Source: an uncultured Methylomonas sp.
GTDB lineage: Bacteria; Pseudomonadota; Gammaproteobacteria; Methylococcales; Methylomonadaceae
Length of the DNA stretch: 44,907 bases
Assembly (NCBI GenBank): GCA_936941155.1
Contig: CAKZJE010000084.1
Coordinates: 1 to 44,907 of the forward strand
Direction: 5' to 3'
Under the pieces are notes generated by a model. That model saw nothing but the letters and a program-made list of their open reading frames with translations, did not search any database and was not told the origin of the DNA. Below are positions 1 to 7,497 of this stretch, piece after piece. A program made the translations under genes and the position numbers. Position 1 is the stretch's first letter; every line of letters begins with the position of its first letter.

Positions 1-605
1 TTAAAATTATCCTTAATTTCTTCATTTTTTAAAAAATAAATCCATTCATCCAAACTATCTTTGGCAATATCATCAAAGTTATTAATCCGAATTAAATAAT
101 ATTCAGGAAATATTTTTTCCACCAATTCTGTTTTGTATAATTCCGTTTGACTGGCATTTAATTTCAATATGCTATTATTATGTAAACCGGTAAATGATGT
201 TGTGCCTTTATAAATATAATCATCACCAACGCCTAAGTCAAAATACAAAATATTAATTGAAATGACTTTAACGATTTTTGCATAAGCCTCAGTTTCTTTA
301 ATATGCTCAATAATAACTTTTGACGAACCGTAAAGAATGCGCTGAAAATAATCCAGCTCTCTGTTATATTGAATTTCAATCAAAACAATTTCATCATTTG
401 AATTTTTAACTTTAATATCTAAACGATTAAACTTATCATCAATGGATTCTTTATTACCTTCACTTTCCAGTATTTCGCTGATTTTTATTTCATCAAATAG
501 CAATTCGCTTAAAAAACCTTCCAAGATTTCAAAGTTAGCTTTACTGCGCAATATTTTTTTAATCGCCCAATCAAAACTGATTAGTTTTCGCTCTTTTCTG
601 GACAT
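1..605 (-). CDS. Rpn-family (PD-(D/E)XK) recombination-promoting nuclease / putative transposase, 3' end outside window
   Basis: The reading frame starts with ATG at 605 and stays open to the left edge, so about 200 N-terminal residues are visible and the C-terminus is missing. The protein opens with MSRKERKLISFDWAIKKIL. It carries the Rpn/PDDEXK_2 core: an aspartate in RLDIKV followed by VLIEIQYNRELDYFQRI, where E-x-Q replaces the usual E-x-K. Family knowledge: these are RecA-independent recombination-promoting endonucleases, often annotated as transposases and often multicopy. A second intact member (14993-15820) and a remnant (44543-44884) are in this window. Family assignment is strong; the biological role is unknown. 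Confidence 0.8.
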   Translation of the reverse strand, partial: MSRKERKLISFDWAIKKILRSKANFEILEGFLSELLFDEIKISEILESEGNKESIDDKFNRLDIKVKNSNDEIVLIEIQYNRELDYFQRILYGSSKVIIEHIKETEAYAKIVKVISINILYFDLGVGDDYIYKGTTSFTGLHNNSILKLNASQTELYKTELVEKIFPEYYLIRINNFDDIAKDSLDEWIYFLKNEEIKDNF

Positions 606-695
606 AAAACTCATCCTGTTTTTATTAAAATGATTCATCAGTTTACTGCAAAATCATCTGTTCGGTTAGCGCGGTAAGAATTTTTTACAATCACA

Positions 696-732
696 AAAAT
701 TTTCAAGACGACCGGTCCTATTTAAAAATTTT
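696..732. repeat. Palindromic repeat, family GACGACyGGTCGTC
   Basis: An AT-rich inverted repeat (AAAATTTTCAAGACGACCGG, then mirrored as AAAAATTTT) lies between the Rpn gene and the acyltransferase remnant. The same family occurs at 11322-11363, 14892-14923 and 19383-19416. This copy has a degraded right arm. Confidence 0.6.
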
Positions 733-775
733 GCAGATTTTAAAACCTTAACCGCGTCATTCTACGAACTCACTA

Positions 776-1423
776 TCAATTAACCACAAACTTTCTGCGC
801 AACGGATGAGGTTTTGCCAACTCCGCTAAATACAATAATTCCAATCGCTGCGTAAAAGCCTACACAGTTTCTCCAGCAGAAAACACAATCGCCTCGCCCA
901 CCTCAAAACTCAGTTGAATCGGAAACGGCGGCTTGCGATACAACGCCCAGCCTTTTTCATAAAAGCGACTATTACAACGAATAAACACCGGAAACAACAA
1001 CAATTTCTCACCTTTTTTTGCCTGATGCGTCGCCGCTAACAACATTTGTGTGGTCGAATCATTCGGAATATAGCCTGCCAACCGTGCTCCGCCGCCTAAA
1101 AACGGATTTTTTAAAATCGCGCCTTTCATAATGCACATGGTTTCTGGAATTTTCGCAATAATAAACACAGCATCCCACAGCGAAATATGATTCGGCGCAA
1201 TAATCATCGCCTGTTTTTTATCCGCTAAGATTTGCAACGCACTATCATTCAGTTCCAACAATCGGGCGGCTTTAAAATAAGCAATAAACAGCAAAAACGC
1301 TTTTTGCAGAATAAATCGCCCGCACGGTAAAGAGTATTTTTTCGGCAAAATAGCGTAAAGCAGCGAGCCGAAGGCAGTGATACTCAGCCCTGCAACCGCC
1401 CAATAGAGCAAACCCAATCCCAT
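776..1423 (-). pseudogene. PlsC-like 1-acyl-glycerol-3-phosphate acyltransferase, damaged by internal deletion and in-frame stop
   Basis: Residues 1-100 match lysophospholipid acyltransferases: an N-terminal hydrophobic segment and the catalytic NHxxxxD box at 78-84 (NHISLWD). The next expected block, FPEGTR plus about 25 residues, is absent. The sequence jumps from LLLFP directly to VFIRCNSRFYEKGW, which in relatives lies after that block. The frame then meets TAG at 860-862. Translation past it continues with 27 sensible codons (AFTQRLELLYLAELAKPHPL, then RRKFVVN) to TGA at 776-778, which looks like the original C-terminus. Without the stop the product would be about 215 residues. It lies 28 bp downstream of zapE on the same strand. 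I infer a decaying gene; a sequencing error could explain the stop but not the missing block. Confidence 0.7.
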
Positions 1424-1451
1424 GCACAGCGATTGCCTGATTGATTTGAAC

Positions 1452-2615
1452 TTAAACAGATTGAATATATTTATCGGTCTGCATTTCCATTAAACGCGAT
1501 TGTGTGCGCTTAAACTCAAACACGCCATCCTCTAAATACAATTGATGTGCAGGCACAGCCGCCGTGCAGATGATTTTCACTTTTTGTTCATACAACGCAT
1601 CAATTAACGTGACAAAACGCCGCGCCTGATCACGATTTTCTTTCGACAACTGTGGAATATGGGCAATAAACACCGTGTTAAAAAGTTCAGCAATTTTAAT
1701 ATAATCCGCTGCTCCTAACGCCCGATCGCATAATTCTGCAAACGAGCTATACAAAATATCGCCATGCGCGGCTTTAAAATGGACATCGCGACCTTGCAAA
1801 TACAACGTGGTTGCTTCCGTTTCGGCATGATTGGTTAACGCTGCAAAAGTTTTTTGAATAAAATCATCCGCTTGCTTATTTAAACCGATATAAAACGTTT
1901 GATTCAATGCTTTAAAGTGCGCAAGGCGATAATCTTCTTTTGCCACTAATTCCAACACGGTTGAAGCTTGTTTCAGTTGTTTAATAAACGGCAAAAACAA
2001 AGCCCGCTGCAAACCATTTTGATATAAATCATCAGGATGATAATTGGAAGTTGCCACAAAAATCAGCCCTTGCGCAAATAAATGCTCAAAAAGGCGCGTT
2101 AAAATCATGGCATCGGCAATATCGGTGACGTTGAATTCATCAAAACATAACAACCATGTTGTGCTGCGAATGTGTTTGGCATAAGCGGCAAACGGGTCAC
2201 TGCTGTGTTGTTGCCGCCAATGATGCACAAAATCGTGCACTTCTAGCATGAAAACTGAAAAATGCACGCGGCGTTTTCGTTCAATCGGACACGCTTGGAA
2301 AAAAAACTCCATTAGCATCGACTTGCCGCGCCCCACATCACCAAAAATATACAAGCTTTTGCCGTCACTATTGGTTTTGCGTCTGAAACTGGGCAATTGC
2401 AATTTGCGCAACGGCGATTGTTTTTCTATTTGATTTAACAGCTGCTGCAAATGCCCTAACACTTCGACTTGTGCTAAATCATTATGCAGATGATGTTTGA
2501 CGACCAATTCGTGATAACGCTTTTCCAATAAGGCTGCATGAGCCGCATTGACAGAAGCAGGTTTAAAATTGGGACGAGGTTTAGGGCTAGGGCGATGAAA
2601 TAATGTATTCAACAT
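1452..2615 (-). CDS. zapE: Cell division protein ZapE (AFG1-like ATPase)
   Basis: This is a 387-residue P-loop ATPase of the AFG1/ZapE family; E. coli ZapE has a similar length of 375. Walker A is GDVGRGKS at 92-99, Walker B is LLCFDEF at 155-161 and a sensor-1-like ATSN is at 188-191. NYHPDDLYQNGLQRALFLPF, just after it, is typical of the family. Family knowledge: ZapE associates with the Z-ring in Gram-negative bacteria and is needed during constriction, especially under low oxygen or heat stress. The gene is followed by the acyltransferase remnant. The first 20 residues are Pro/Arg-rich, so a slightly later start is possible. Identification is confident. Confidence 0.92.
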   Translation of the reverse strand: MLNTLFHRPSPKPRPNFKPASVNAAHAALLEKRYHELVVKHHLHNDLAQVEVLGHLQQLLNQIEKQSPLRKLQLPSFRRKTNSDGKSLYIFGDVGRGKSMLMEFFFQACPIERKRRVHFSVFMLEVHDFVHHWRQQHSSDPFAAYAKHIRSTTWLLCFDEFNVTDIADAMILTRLFEHLFAQGLIFVATSNYHPDDLYQNGLQRALFLPFIKQLKQASTVLELVAKEDYRLAHFKALNQTFYIGLNKQADDFIQKTFAALTNHAETEATTLYLQGRDVHFKAAHGDILYSSFAELCDRALGAADYIKIAELFNTVFIAHIPQLSKENRDQARRFVTLIDALYEQKVKIICTAAVPAHQLYLEDGVFEFKRTQSRLMEMQTDKYIQSV

Positions 2616-2735
2616 AGGGCATAAAAAGGTGACAATCCTATCGTGCTGTTTAAAACAGCAGATAGTGTGCCAAGCTTTTAAAATCTTTCCATTATCTCTG
2701 GGTAGAGAACTAAAAGAGCTTGGATGTAACAGTGT

Positions 2736-3140
2736 TTACTTCACAAAACAGCTGCTTTCTGCGTATTCTTCTGCGGCTTTAATTTGTTTTTTCAAGCCTT
2801 TAGCTTGCTCAGGATCACGAAATGCAGAGCCTGCCTCGCCTGCTGTTTTGCCCATAAAGCCAAATGTCACCGCTTCTTCATATTCTTTAAAGGTGAGTTT
2901 TTCAGCGATTTTGTCAATTTTGCAACCACAGGCATATTGATTTACATAATTTAAGCCGCCGTGTTTGCCGATGCAGTTTAAAACATATTCAATACGGTCG
3001 CGGGTGGAATATTGATTAATAAAACTACTGCTGTCAGCATTGCTAAGATTCGTTTGGCTGGGTTTTTCTTCGGTTGTGGCACAGCCTGAAATGGATAAAA
3101 CAAGGCTTAAGGTTGCTAAAAATGTGTGTGATTTTGTCAT
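2736..3140 (-). CDS. Small lipoprotein of unknown function
   Basis: The 134-residue product begins with a signal sequence and a lipobox (LSISGC, Cys20), so it should be lipid-anchored. A Ser/Thr/Lys-rich linker follows, then a compact domain with three further cysteines (NCIGKHGG, YACGCK and the C-terminal SSCFVK). Four cysteines overall fit disulfide bonding in the periplasm. I recognise no named family. It is monocistronic, with palindromic repeats upstream and zapE downstream on the same strand after 120 bp. Confidence 0.7.
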   Translation of the reverse strand: MTKSHTFLATLSLVLSISGCATTEEKPSQTNLSNADSSSFINQYSTRDRIEYVLNCIGKHGGLNYVNQYACGCKIDKIAEKLTFKEYEEAVTFGFMGKTAGEAGSAFRDPEQAKGLKKQIKAAEEYAESSCFVK

Positions 3141-3187
3141 AAGTTTTTTCCTAAATTAAATTGAGTTCCTTGTGCTGTATTTAGTCT

Positions 3188-3223
3188 AAACCTTTCAGGT
3201 CTCTAAGACCTGAAAGGTTTTTT
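3188..3223. repeat. Palindrome, family ACCTTTCAGGTCT
   Basis: A near-perfect hairpin, AAACCTTTCAGGTCT then loop then AGACCTGAAAGGTTTTTT, ending in a T-run on the plus strand. Related copies lie at 3303-3335, 7429-7463, 21498-21530, 23030-23061 and 26589-26621. It could act as a terminator. Confidence 0.8.
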
Positions 3224-3271
3224 ATGCTGCCTAAGTTATTAATTTATAATCTTATTTTGAATAAAATATCC

Positions 3272-3389
3272 GTAGGGTGGGCACGTTTTTTTGCCCACCT
3301 AAGCCTTCAAGGTCTCGAAGACCTGGAAGGTTTTTGCTATTGTGGATTTTTTTCGTGCTTGCGGTGGGCAAAACAGCGTGCCCACCCTA
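3272..3389. mobile_element. MITE-like element with GTAGGGTGGGCACG termini
   Basis: This fills most of the 419-bp gap between the lipoprotein and the TraB/GumN gene. The ends GTAGGGTGGGCACG and CGTGCCCACCCTAC are perfect 14-bp inverted repeats. Inside them is a second inverted pair, TTTGCCCACC and GGTGGGCAAA, enclosing a copy of the CCTTCAAGGTCT palindrome (3303-3335). There is no ORF of note. Half-copies of the internal GGTGGGCAAAA arm occur near 7368 and at 15850 and 16036. The architecture resembles a non-autonomous miniature element; mobility is inferred. Confidence 0.55.
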
Positions 3390-3559
3390 CAGAAAGAATT
3401 AATACAGCATCTAGGAACAACGATAGATAAGCAATTGGGCATGTTAAACTAACCCTTGCATAGGAACAAGGCTAGAATAGCTGGCTTGCTTTTGCCTTGC
3501 TAAACCAATGCAGCTTCCTGTCATCATTATCCCCTAAACACTTCTTTAAGAGACACGCT

Positions 3560-4411
3560 ATGAGAACTTTAATTTTACTTTGTCTGTTGCTGCCTTTGCA
3601 GGCATTTTCTGCCACCTCATTGTGGCGCGTGAGTAACGGAGAAAACGAATTACTTCTCGGTGGCACAGTGCATGTGTTAGGTAAAAACGACTATCCGCTG
3701 CCAGAGGAATTTACCCAAGCATACAACGCTGCACAAATGTTGGTGCTTGAGACGGATTTAAAAGGAATTAATACGCCGGAAATACAAGCGCAATTGCTGA
3801 AAGATTTGATGTATAGCAAAGGTGAAACGTTAAAACAGCATATAAAACCAGCCACTTATCAAACGTTAGAACATTATCTGCAAGGCATTAAAGCTCCCAT
3901 CGCTGCGTTTGCGCAATTTAAGCCCACCATGGTGATGCTGACGTTGACGATTGTTGAACTGGATCGCTTAAAGCTGGCGGGGGCTGGCGTAGATGAGTTT
4001 TTTTACAAAAAAGCCGTTGCAGATGGAAAAAAGTTAGGGCAATTGGAATCTGTGCAAAAACAACTGACTGTGCTTGCTAATATTGGCAAAGGGCATGAAG
4101 ACGAATTGATTTTAAACACGATTTCGGAAATGGCAAAACTACCCAATATGATGCAAGATTTGAAAGCCGCGTGGCGCAGTGGCAATGTGGAAAAACTTGA
4201 AGCCCTAGAAATTGCTGAATTGCAGAAAGATTATCCGGCTTTGTATCAATCGCTGCTAGTGGAACGGAATATGAGCTGGTTGCCTGAAATTGAAGCGTTT
4301 TTAAACACGCCTGAAAAAGAGTTGATTTTAGTCGGTGCGCTACATTTGGCAGGAAAAGATGGTTTGTTAGCACAATTGCAGCAACGTGGCTTTAAGGTTG
4401 AGCGATTTTGA
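3560..4411 (+). CDS. TraB/GumN family protein (exported)
   Basis: The start at ATG 3560 gives 283 residues opening with a signal peptide (MRTLILLCLLLPLQAFSA). The family hallmark GGTVHVLG follows within the first 45 residues, with LVLETDL further on and GALHLAGKDGLLAQL near the C-terminus. These paired GxxH-type motifs define TraB/GumN (Tiki-like) proteins, some of which are proposed metal-dependent proteases. An upstream in-frame ATG (3497) would place 21 non-signal residues before the signal peptide, so I reject it. The stop overlaps the TTG start of truC, indicating one transcript. The substrate is unknown. Confidence 0.85.
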   Translation: MRTLILLCLLLPLQAFSATSLWRVSNGENELLLGGTVHVLGKNDYPLPEEFTQAYNAAQMLVLETDLKGINTPEIQAQLLKDLMYSKGETLKQHIKPATYQTLEHYLQGIKAPIAAFAQFKPTMVMLTLTIVELDRLKLAGAGVDEFFYKKAVADGKKLGQLESVQKQLTVLANIGKGHEDELILNTISEMAKLPNMMQDLKAAWRSGNVEKLEALEIAELQKDYPALYQSLLVERNMSWLPEIEAFLNTPEKELILVGALHLAGKDGLLAQLQQRGFKVERF

Positions 4412-5172
4412 ATTCTGTGCATGAGGTTGAAATAGTTGCAGATTTGGAAAAATCTTTAGAAATTTTGTATCAAGATGAATTTTTGGTGGCGATTAACAAA
4501 CCCGCTGGGTTGCTGGTGCATCGTTCCGAAATTGATCGCCATGAAACTCGTTTTGCCGTGCAACTGTTACGCAACCAATTGGGGCAAAAAGTGTTTCCTG
4601 TGCACCGTTTAGATAAGCCAACAGCGGGAGTTTTAGTTTTTGCCCTCACATCAGAGGTTGCTCGGAACATGATGGCGATTTTTATGTCCGCAGAACTGGA
4701 GAAAACCTATCATGCAGTGGTGCGTGGCTTTAGTTTGGAAAACGGGGTAATTGATCATCCATTGATTGAAGAGCTGGATAAAATGACCGATCGCCGCGCC
4801 CAACAAGACAAAGCCGCACAGTCTGCAATCACGCATTATCAACGCCTTGCCACTGTAGAATTGCCGTTTGCAGTGGGACGTTATCCGAGCAGCCGCTATT
4901 CCTTGCTGAAATTGTCGCCAAAAACCGGACGCAAACACCAATTGCGTCGCCATTTGAAACATATTTTTCATCCGATTATTGGCGATACCACTCATGGTGA
5001 TGGCAAACAGAATGATTTTTTTCGCCAGAAATTAGAATGCAGACAATTATTGTTAGCAGCAACACAGTTAAATTTTCCTCATCCTGTGACGGGGGAAATG
5101 CTGAAAATTCACGCGCCGCTGGATGCGGGTTTTCAGCAGATTATGGAAAGATTTGCTTGGCGGATTGAATAA
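4408..5172 (+). CDS. truC: tRNA pseudouridine(65) synthase TruC
   Basis: This 254-residue RluA-family pseudouridine synthase is close in length to E. coli TruC (260). It has YQDEFLVAINKPAGLLVHRS near the N-terminus, the catalytic HRLD at 66-69 (Asp69) and the TruC-typical TGRKHQLRRHLKHIFHPIIG and GDTTHGDGKQN blocks. TruC converts U65 of certain tRNAs to pseudouridine. The start used here is TTG at 4408, overlapping the upstream stop codon (TTGA); GTG at 4417 is an in-frame alternative. Translational coupling to the TraB/GumN gene is likely. Confidence 0.93.
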   Translation: MNSVHEVEIVADLEKSLEILYQDEFLVAINKPAGLLVHRSEIDRHETRFAVQLLRNQLGQKVFPVHRLDKPTAGVLVFALTSEVARNMMAIFMSAELEKTYHAVVRGFSLENGVIDHPLIEELDKMTDRRAQQDKAAQSAITHYQRLATVELPFAVGRYPSSRYSLLKLSPKTGRKHQLRRHLKHIFHPIIGDTTHGDGKQNDFFRQKLECRQLLLAATQLNFPHPVTGEMLKIHAPLDAGFQQIMERFAWRIE

Positions 5173-5176
5173 AACA

Positions 5177-5470
5177 CGACTGGTAGCCCTCAAAAGTATA
5201 GCTATCTACACATCTTTAGTTTAAAAAATATTTATATATCAATGAGATATTGAAATAGGTAGGTTGGGTTAGCTGCTTTTTTCGTCAGAAAAAAGAGCGT
5301 AACCCAACAAAGTGCATTTATTTTAACGCTGCATGTTGGGTTACGCTTATCTCGCTTCGCTCAATAATGCTAACCCAACCTACAAAACCTCTTTATTATC
5401 AATGATTTTGTTATAAAAACTATCAAGTTATCTTGTGTAGATACCTATGCCTCAAAGGACTGCCCGTCGT
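5177..5470. mobile_element. Nested palindromic element between convergent genes, with MITE-like core at 5259-5383
   Basis: This occupies the 304-bp gap between truC and the convergent glycosyltransferase gene. The outer arms (5177-5212 and 5434-5470) are imperfect inverted repeats sharing TGTGTAGATA-CTAT. Inside is a 125-bp element with perfect 15-bp termini, GTAGGTTGGGTTAGC and GCTAACCCAACCTAC, and inner arms CGTAACCCAAC / GTTGGGTTACG. A second copy of the core lies at 41717-41829. No coding content is seen. The outer hairpin may serve as a bidirectional terminator into which the core inserted. Confidence 0.65.
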
Positions 5471-5476
5471 AAAAAA

Positions 5477-7291
5477 TCACGATTTTCGATGAAATAAACT
5501 GTATTTGCCATAATTTTCCACTGCTCTAAAGTGCTGTTTAACATCTTCTGGCAACAGATTAAAGTTTTCTGTTTTGAACACATAATAATGCGAAACCGGC
5601 AGTAGAAAACTACTTTTTAATATCGAATCATTTTCTAAATTAAATGCTTGTCCGTGCGTATAAAACTGCGCTGAATAAGGTCTTTCTGCAAAATAAAATA
5701 ACATTTCTTCCGGCGTTGCAATTTTCTGATAACGATCCACTAAGCGTTTTTGTGATTTATAAAAATTCAGTGCAGAAAATTGATAAACCATCACCACAGC
5801 GCAAAAACCCAGCGGCACAGCTAACGCCAACGCTGCGCGATATTTTGGTTGCTTAATGTAATCGGCTAATAACAAAGCAAAACCAGCAATGCTGGGTAAC
5901 ACATACGTCCAAATGATATTAGCTGAGACGGTGAAAAACAGCAGCGGAGCTAACATCCACAGCAAACAATACCATCGCCAACCGTCATCTGAACGTAACA
6001 ACTGCGCAGAATTTTTCTTCACCACCGCACTGAAAATCTGATTTAAAAAAATAAAACACCAAGGAAAAGTCGCTGCCAACCAATACACCCAAATCATGCC
6101 GCGTGGATGAGCATGTCCATTGCCGTATAAATCGCCCGTCCAGCCTTTTTCTGTAAAGCGTTTCCAGTGTTCACCAATGATGAAATATTCTAAAAAGCCC
6201 GGCGTTTTTTGTTCCGCGAGAAAATACCAAGGCACGCTCAAGCACAGCATCAGCAACGTGCCTTTAATCCAAGGAACGCGCTGCCAAACTTTCAGCCATT
6301 CCCCTGAAATCAGCGTCCACAGCCCGATGGTAAATCCTGTTAAAACTAAAGTAATCGGCCCTTTTGACATCAAGCCAATGCTTAATCCCACAAAAAACAG
6401 ATAGCCCCAAACTGGTTTTTCGCCACGCAATGCCAACCAGAAGGAAGCTAGAGCCAGCGTGATGCCAAAATTCAGGCAAATATCCATTGCCACCGTGCCA
6501 GCCATCACAAAAAATAGCACAGAACTTGCCATGATAATCAGCGCGTTCCAGCCATAATCACGGTCGCGTTGCTTTGTGGCTAACTGAAATACAATCCAGC
6601 CAATCCCGACACTGAGCAAAAACGAAGGCAATCGCGCCGAAAAATCATTGATGCCGCCTAAGCCTAAACTTGCCGCTGTTAGCCAAACCGTCATCGGCGG
6701 CTTGCCCCAAAAAGGCACACCATAATCAATCATCGGCGTGACCCAATCGCCGGTTTCCAACATCTTTCGTCCCATTTCCGCATAGCGCGATTCGGAGGGG
6801 TCATATAAAGGATAAAGTCCTAGCGTGATCAAGCGAATCGCGAGAATAGTGAAAATTACCCCTATGCCAGTAAAAACTTTGGCGAGGTTTCCTGAGGTTT
6901 TATCAAGTGGTGTATTTTCTGTCATGTCTATTTGAAAAGTCCAAAAGCGGTTAGCAAAAAAATTCCAAATTAAAACCACGCCGGTGGTGATAACTTGCGC
7001 GAGAAGATAATAAAAATGCTGGGTGAATGCTGACATCAGCGCGAGGTTTAATCCTAACCCCAGCAGCGCGATTGCGGCAAATTTTGGAAACGTCTGTAAA
7101 TGGGATTGTGCACTGTTAAAGGTTAATTTGTAATTCAACAGATAGTTTATCAGCAAGCCAAGCAGCGCACCGTAGCCCGAAGCCCACACCGGATTAAATG
7201 CGTTATATTCCACCAAAAGGTAGAGCACTGAATATTGTGCCGCTGTTCCGATAACGCCTACCAGTGCAAAGGCAATAAAATTTGCAAGCAT
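5477..7291 (-). CDS. GtrA-like flippase fused to ArnT-type (GT39/83) membrane glycosyltransferase
   Basis: The 604-residue polytopic protein has two parts. Residues 1 to about 125 form a four-helix GtrA-like domain (MLANFIAFALVGVIGTAAQY; GLLINYLLNYKLTF). Residues from about 143 form a dolichyl-phosphate-mannose/ArnT-like glycosyltransferase with the loop-1 signature YDPSESRYAEMGRKMLETGD followed by FWGKPPMTVW. GtrA domains are thought to move undecaprenyl-phosphate-linked sugars across the inner membrane; ArnT-like enzymes transfer lipid-linked sugars in the periplasm. The fusion joins donor translocation and transfer in one chain. The sugar and acceptor (lipid A, O-antigen or protein) are unknown. 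It stands alone as a transcription unit. Confidence 0.85.
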   Translation of the reverse strand: MLANFIAFALVGVIGTAAQYSVLYLLVEYNAFNPVWASGYGALLGLLINYLLNYKLTFNSAQSHLQTFPKFAAIALLGLGLNLALMSAFTQHFYYLLAQVITTGVVLIWNFFANRFWTFQIDMTENTPLDKTSGNLAKVFTGIGVIFTILAIRLITLGLYPLYDPSESRYAEMGRKMLETGDWVTPMIDYGVPFWGKPPMTVWLTAASLGLGGINDFSARLPSFLLSVGIGWIVFQLATKQRDRDYGWNALIIMASSVLFFVMAGTVAMDICLNFGITLALASFWLALRGEKPVWGYLFFVGLSIGLMSKGPITLVLTGFTIGLWTLISGEWLKVWQRVPWIKGTLLMLCLSVPWYFLAEQKTPGFLEYFIIGEHWKRFTEKGWTGDLYGNGHAHPRGMIWVYWLAATFPWCFIFLNQIFSAVVKKNSAQLLRSDDGWRWYCLLWMLAPLLFFTVSANIIWTYVLPSIAGFALLLADYIKQPKYRAALALAVPLGFCAVVMVYQFSALNFYKSQKRLVDRYQKIATPEEMLFYFAERPYSAQFYTHGQAFNLENDSILKSSFLLPVSHYYVFKTENFNLLPEDVKQHFRAVENYGKYSLFHRKS

Positions 7292-7428
7292 TTGATTGTG
7301 TAGTTAAATTTTAAAATTTGTAGAGACGTTGAATTGCGACATTTCCACGTTGGTTTGTCATTAAAACGGTGGGCAAAATAGCGTTACATTGAACGTTTCT
7401 AAGTCGTCAAACAAAAGTTTTATCGCCC

Positions 7429-7463
7429 AAACCTTCCATGTTTCTAAAACATGGAAGGTTTTT
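7429..7463. repeat. Palindrome/terminator, CCTTCCATGTTT...AAACATGGAAGG
   Basis: A 14-bp-stem hairpin followed by TTTTT on the plus strand. The stem begins AAACCTTCCATG and its arm sequence differs from the ACCTTTCAGGTCT copies while the flanks AAACCT/AGGTTT are shared. It lies just past the 3' end of the sensor kinase gene. Confidence 0.65.
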
Positions 7464-7497
7464 ATATCTGAAAATTTATGCTGATTAACACACAACA

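Noticed and set aside
860-862. Possible recoding of TAG as a sense codon, because TAG interrupts the plsC-like frame and a nuclease remnant (44277)
   Set aside because: TAG is a normal stop elsewhere: the barrel gene ends F-TAG at a canonical C-terminal Phe, and the M60 and Rpn genes also end in TAG with no coding-like continuation.
3224-3430. Plus-strand ORF of 68 residues
   Set aside because: It lies entirely within the MITE-like element; its sequence is dictated by the inverted repeats.
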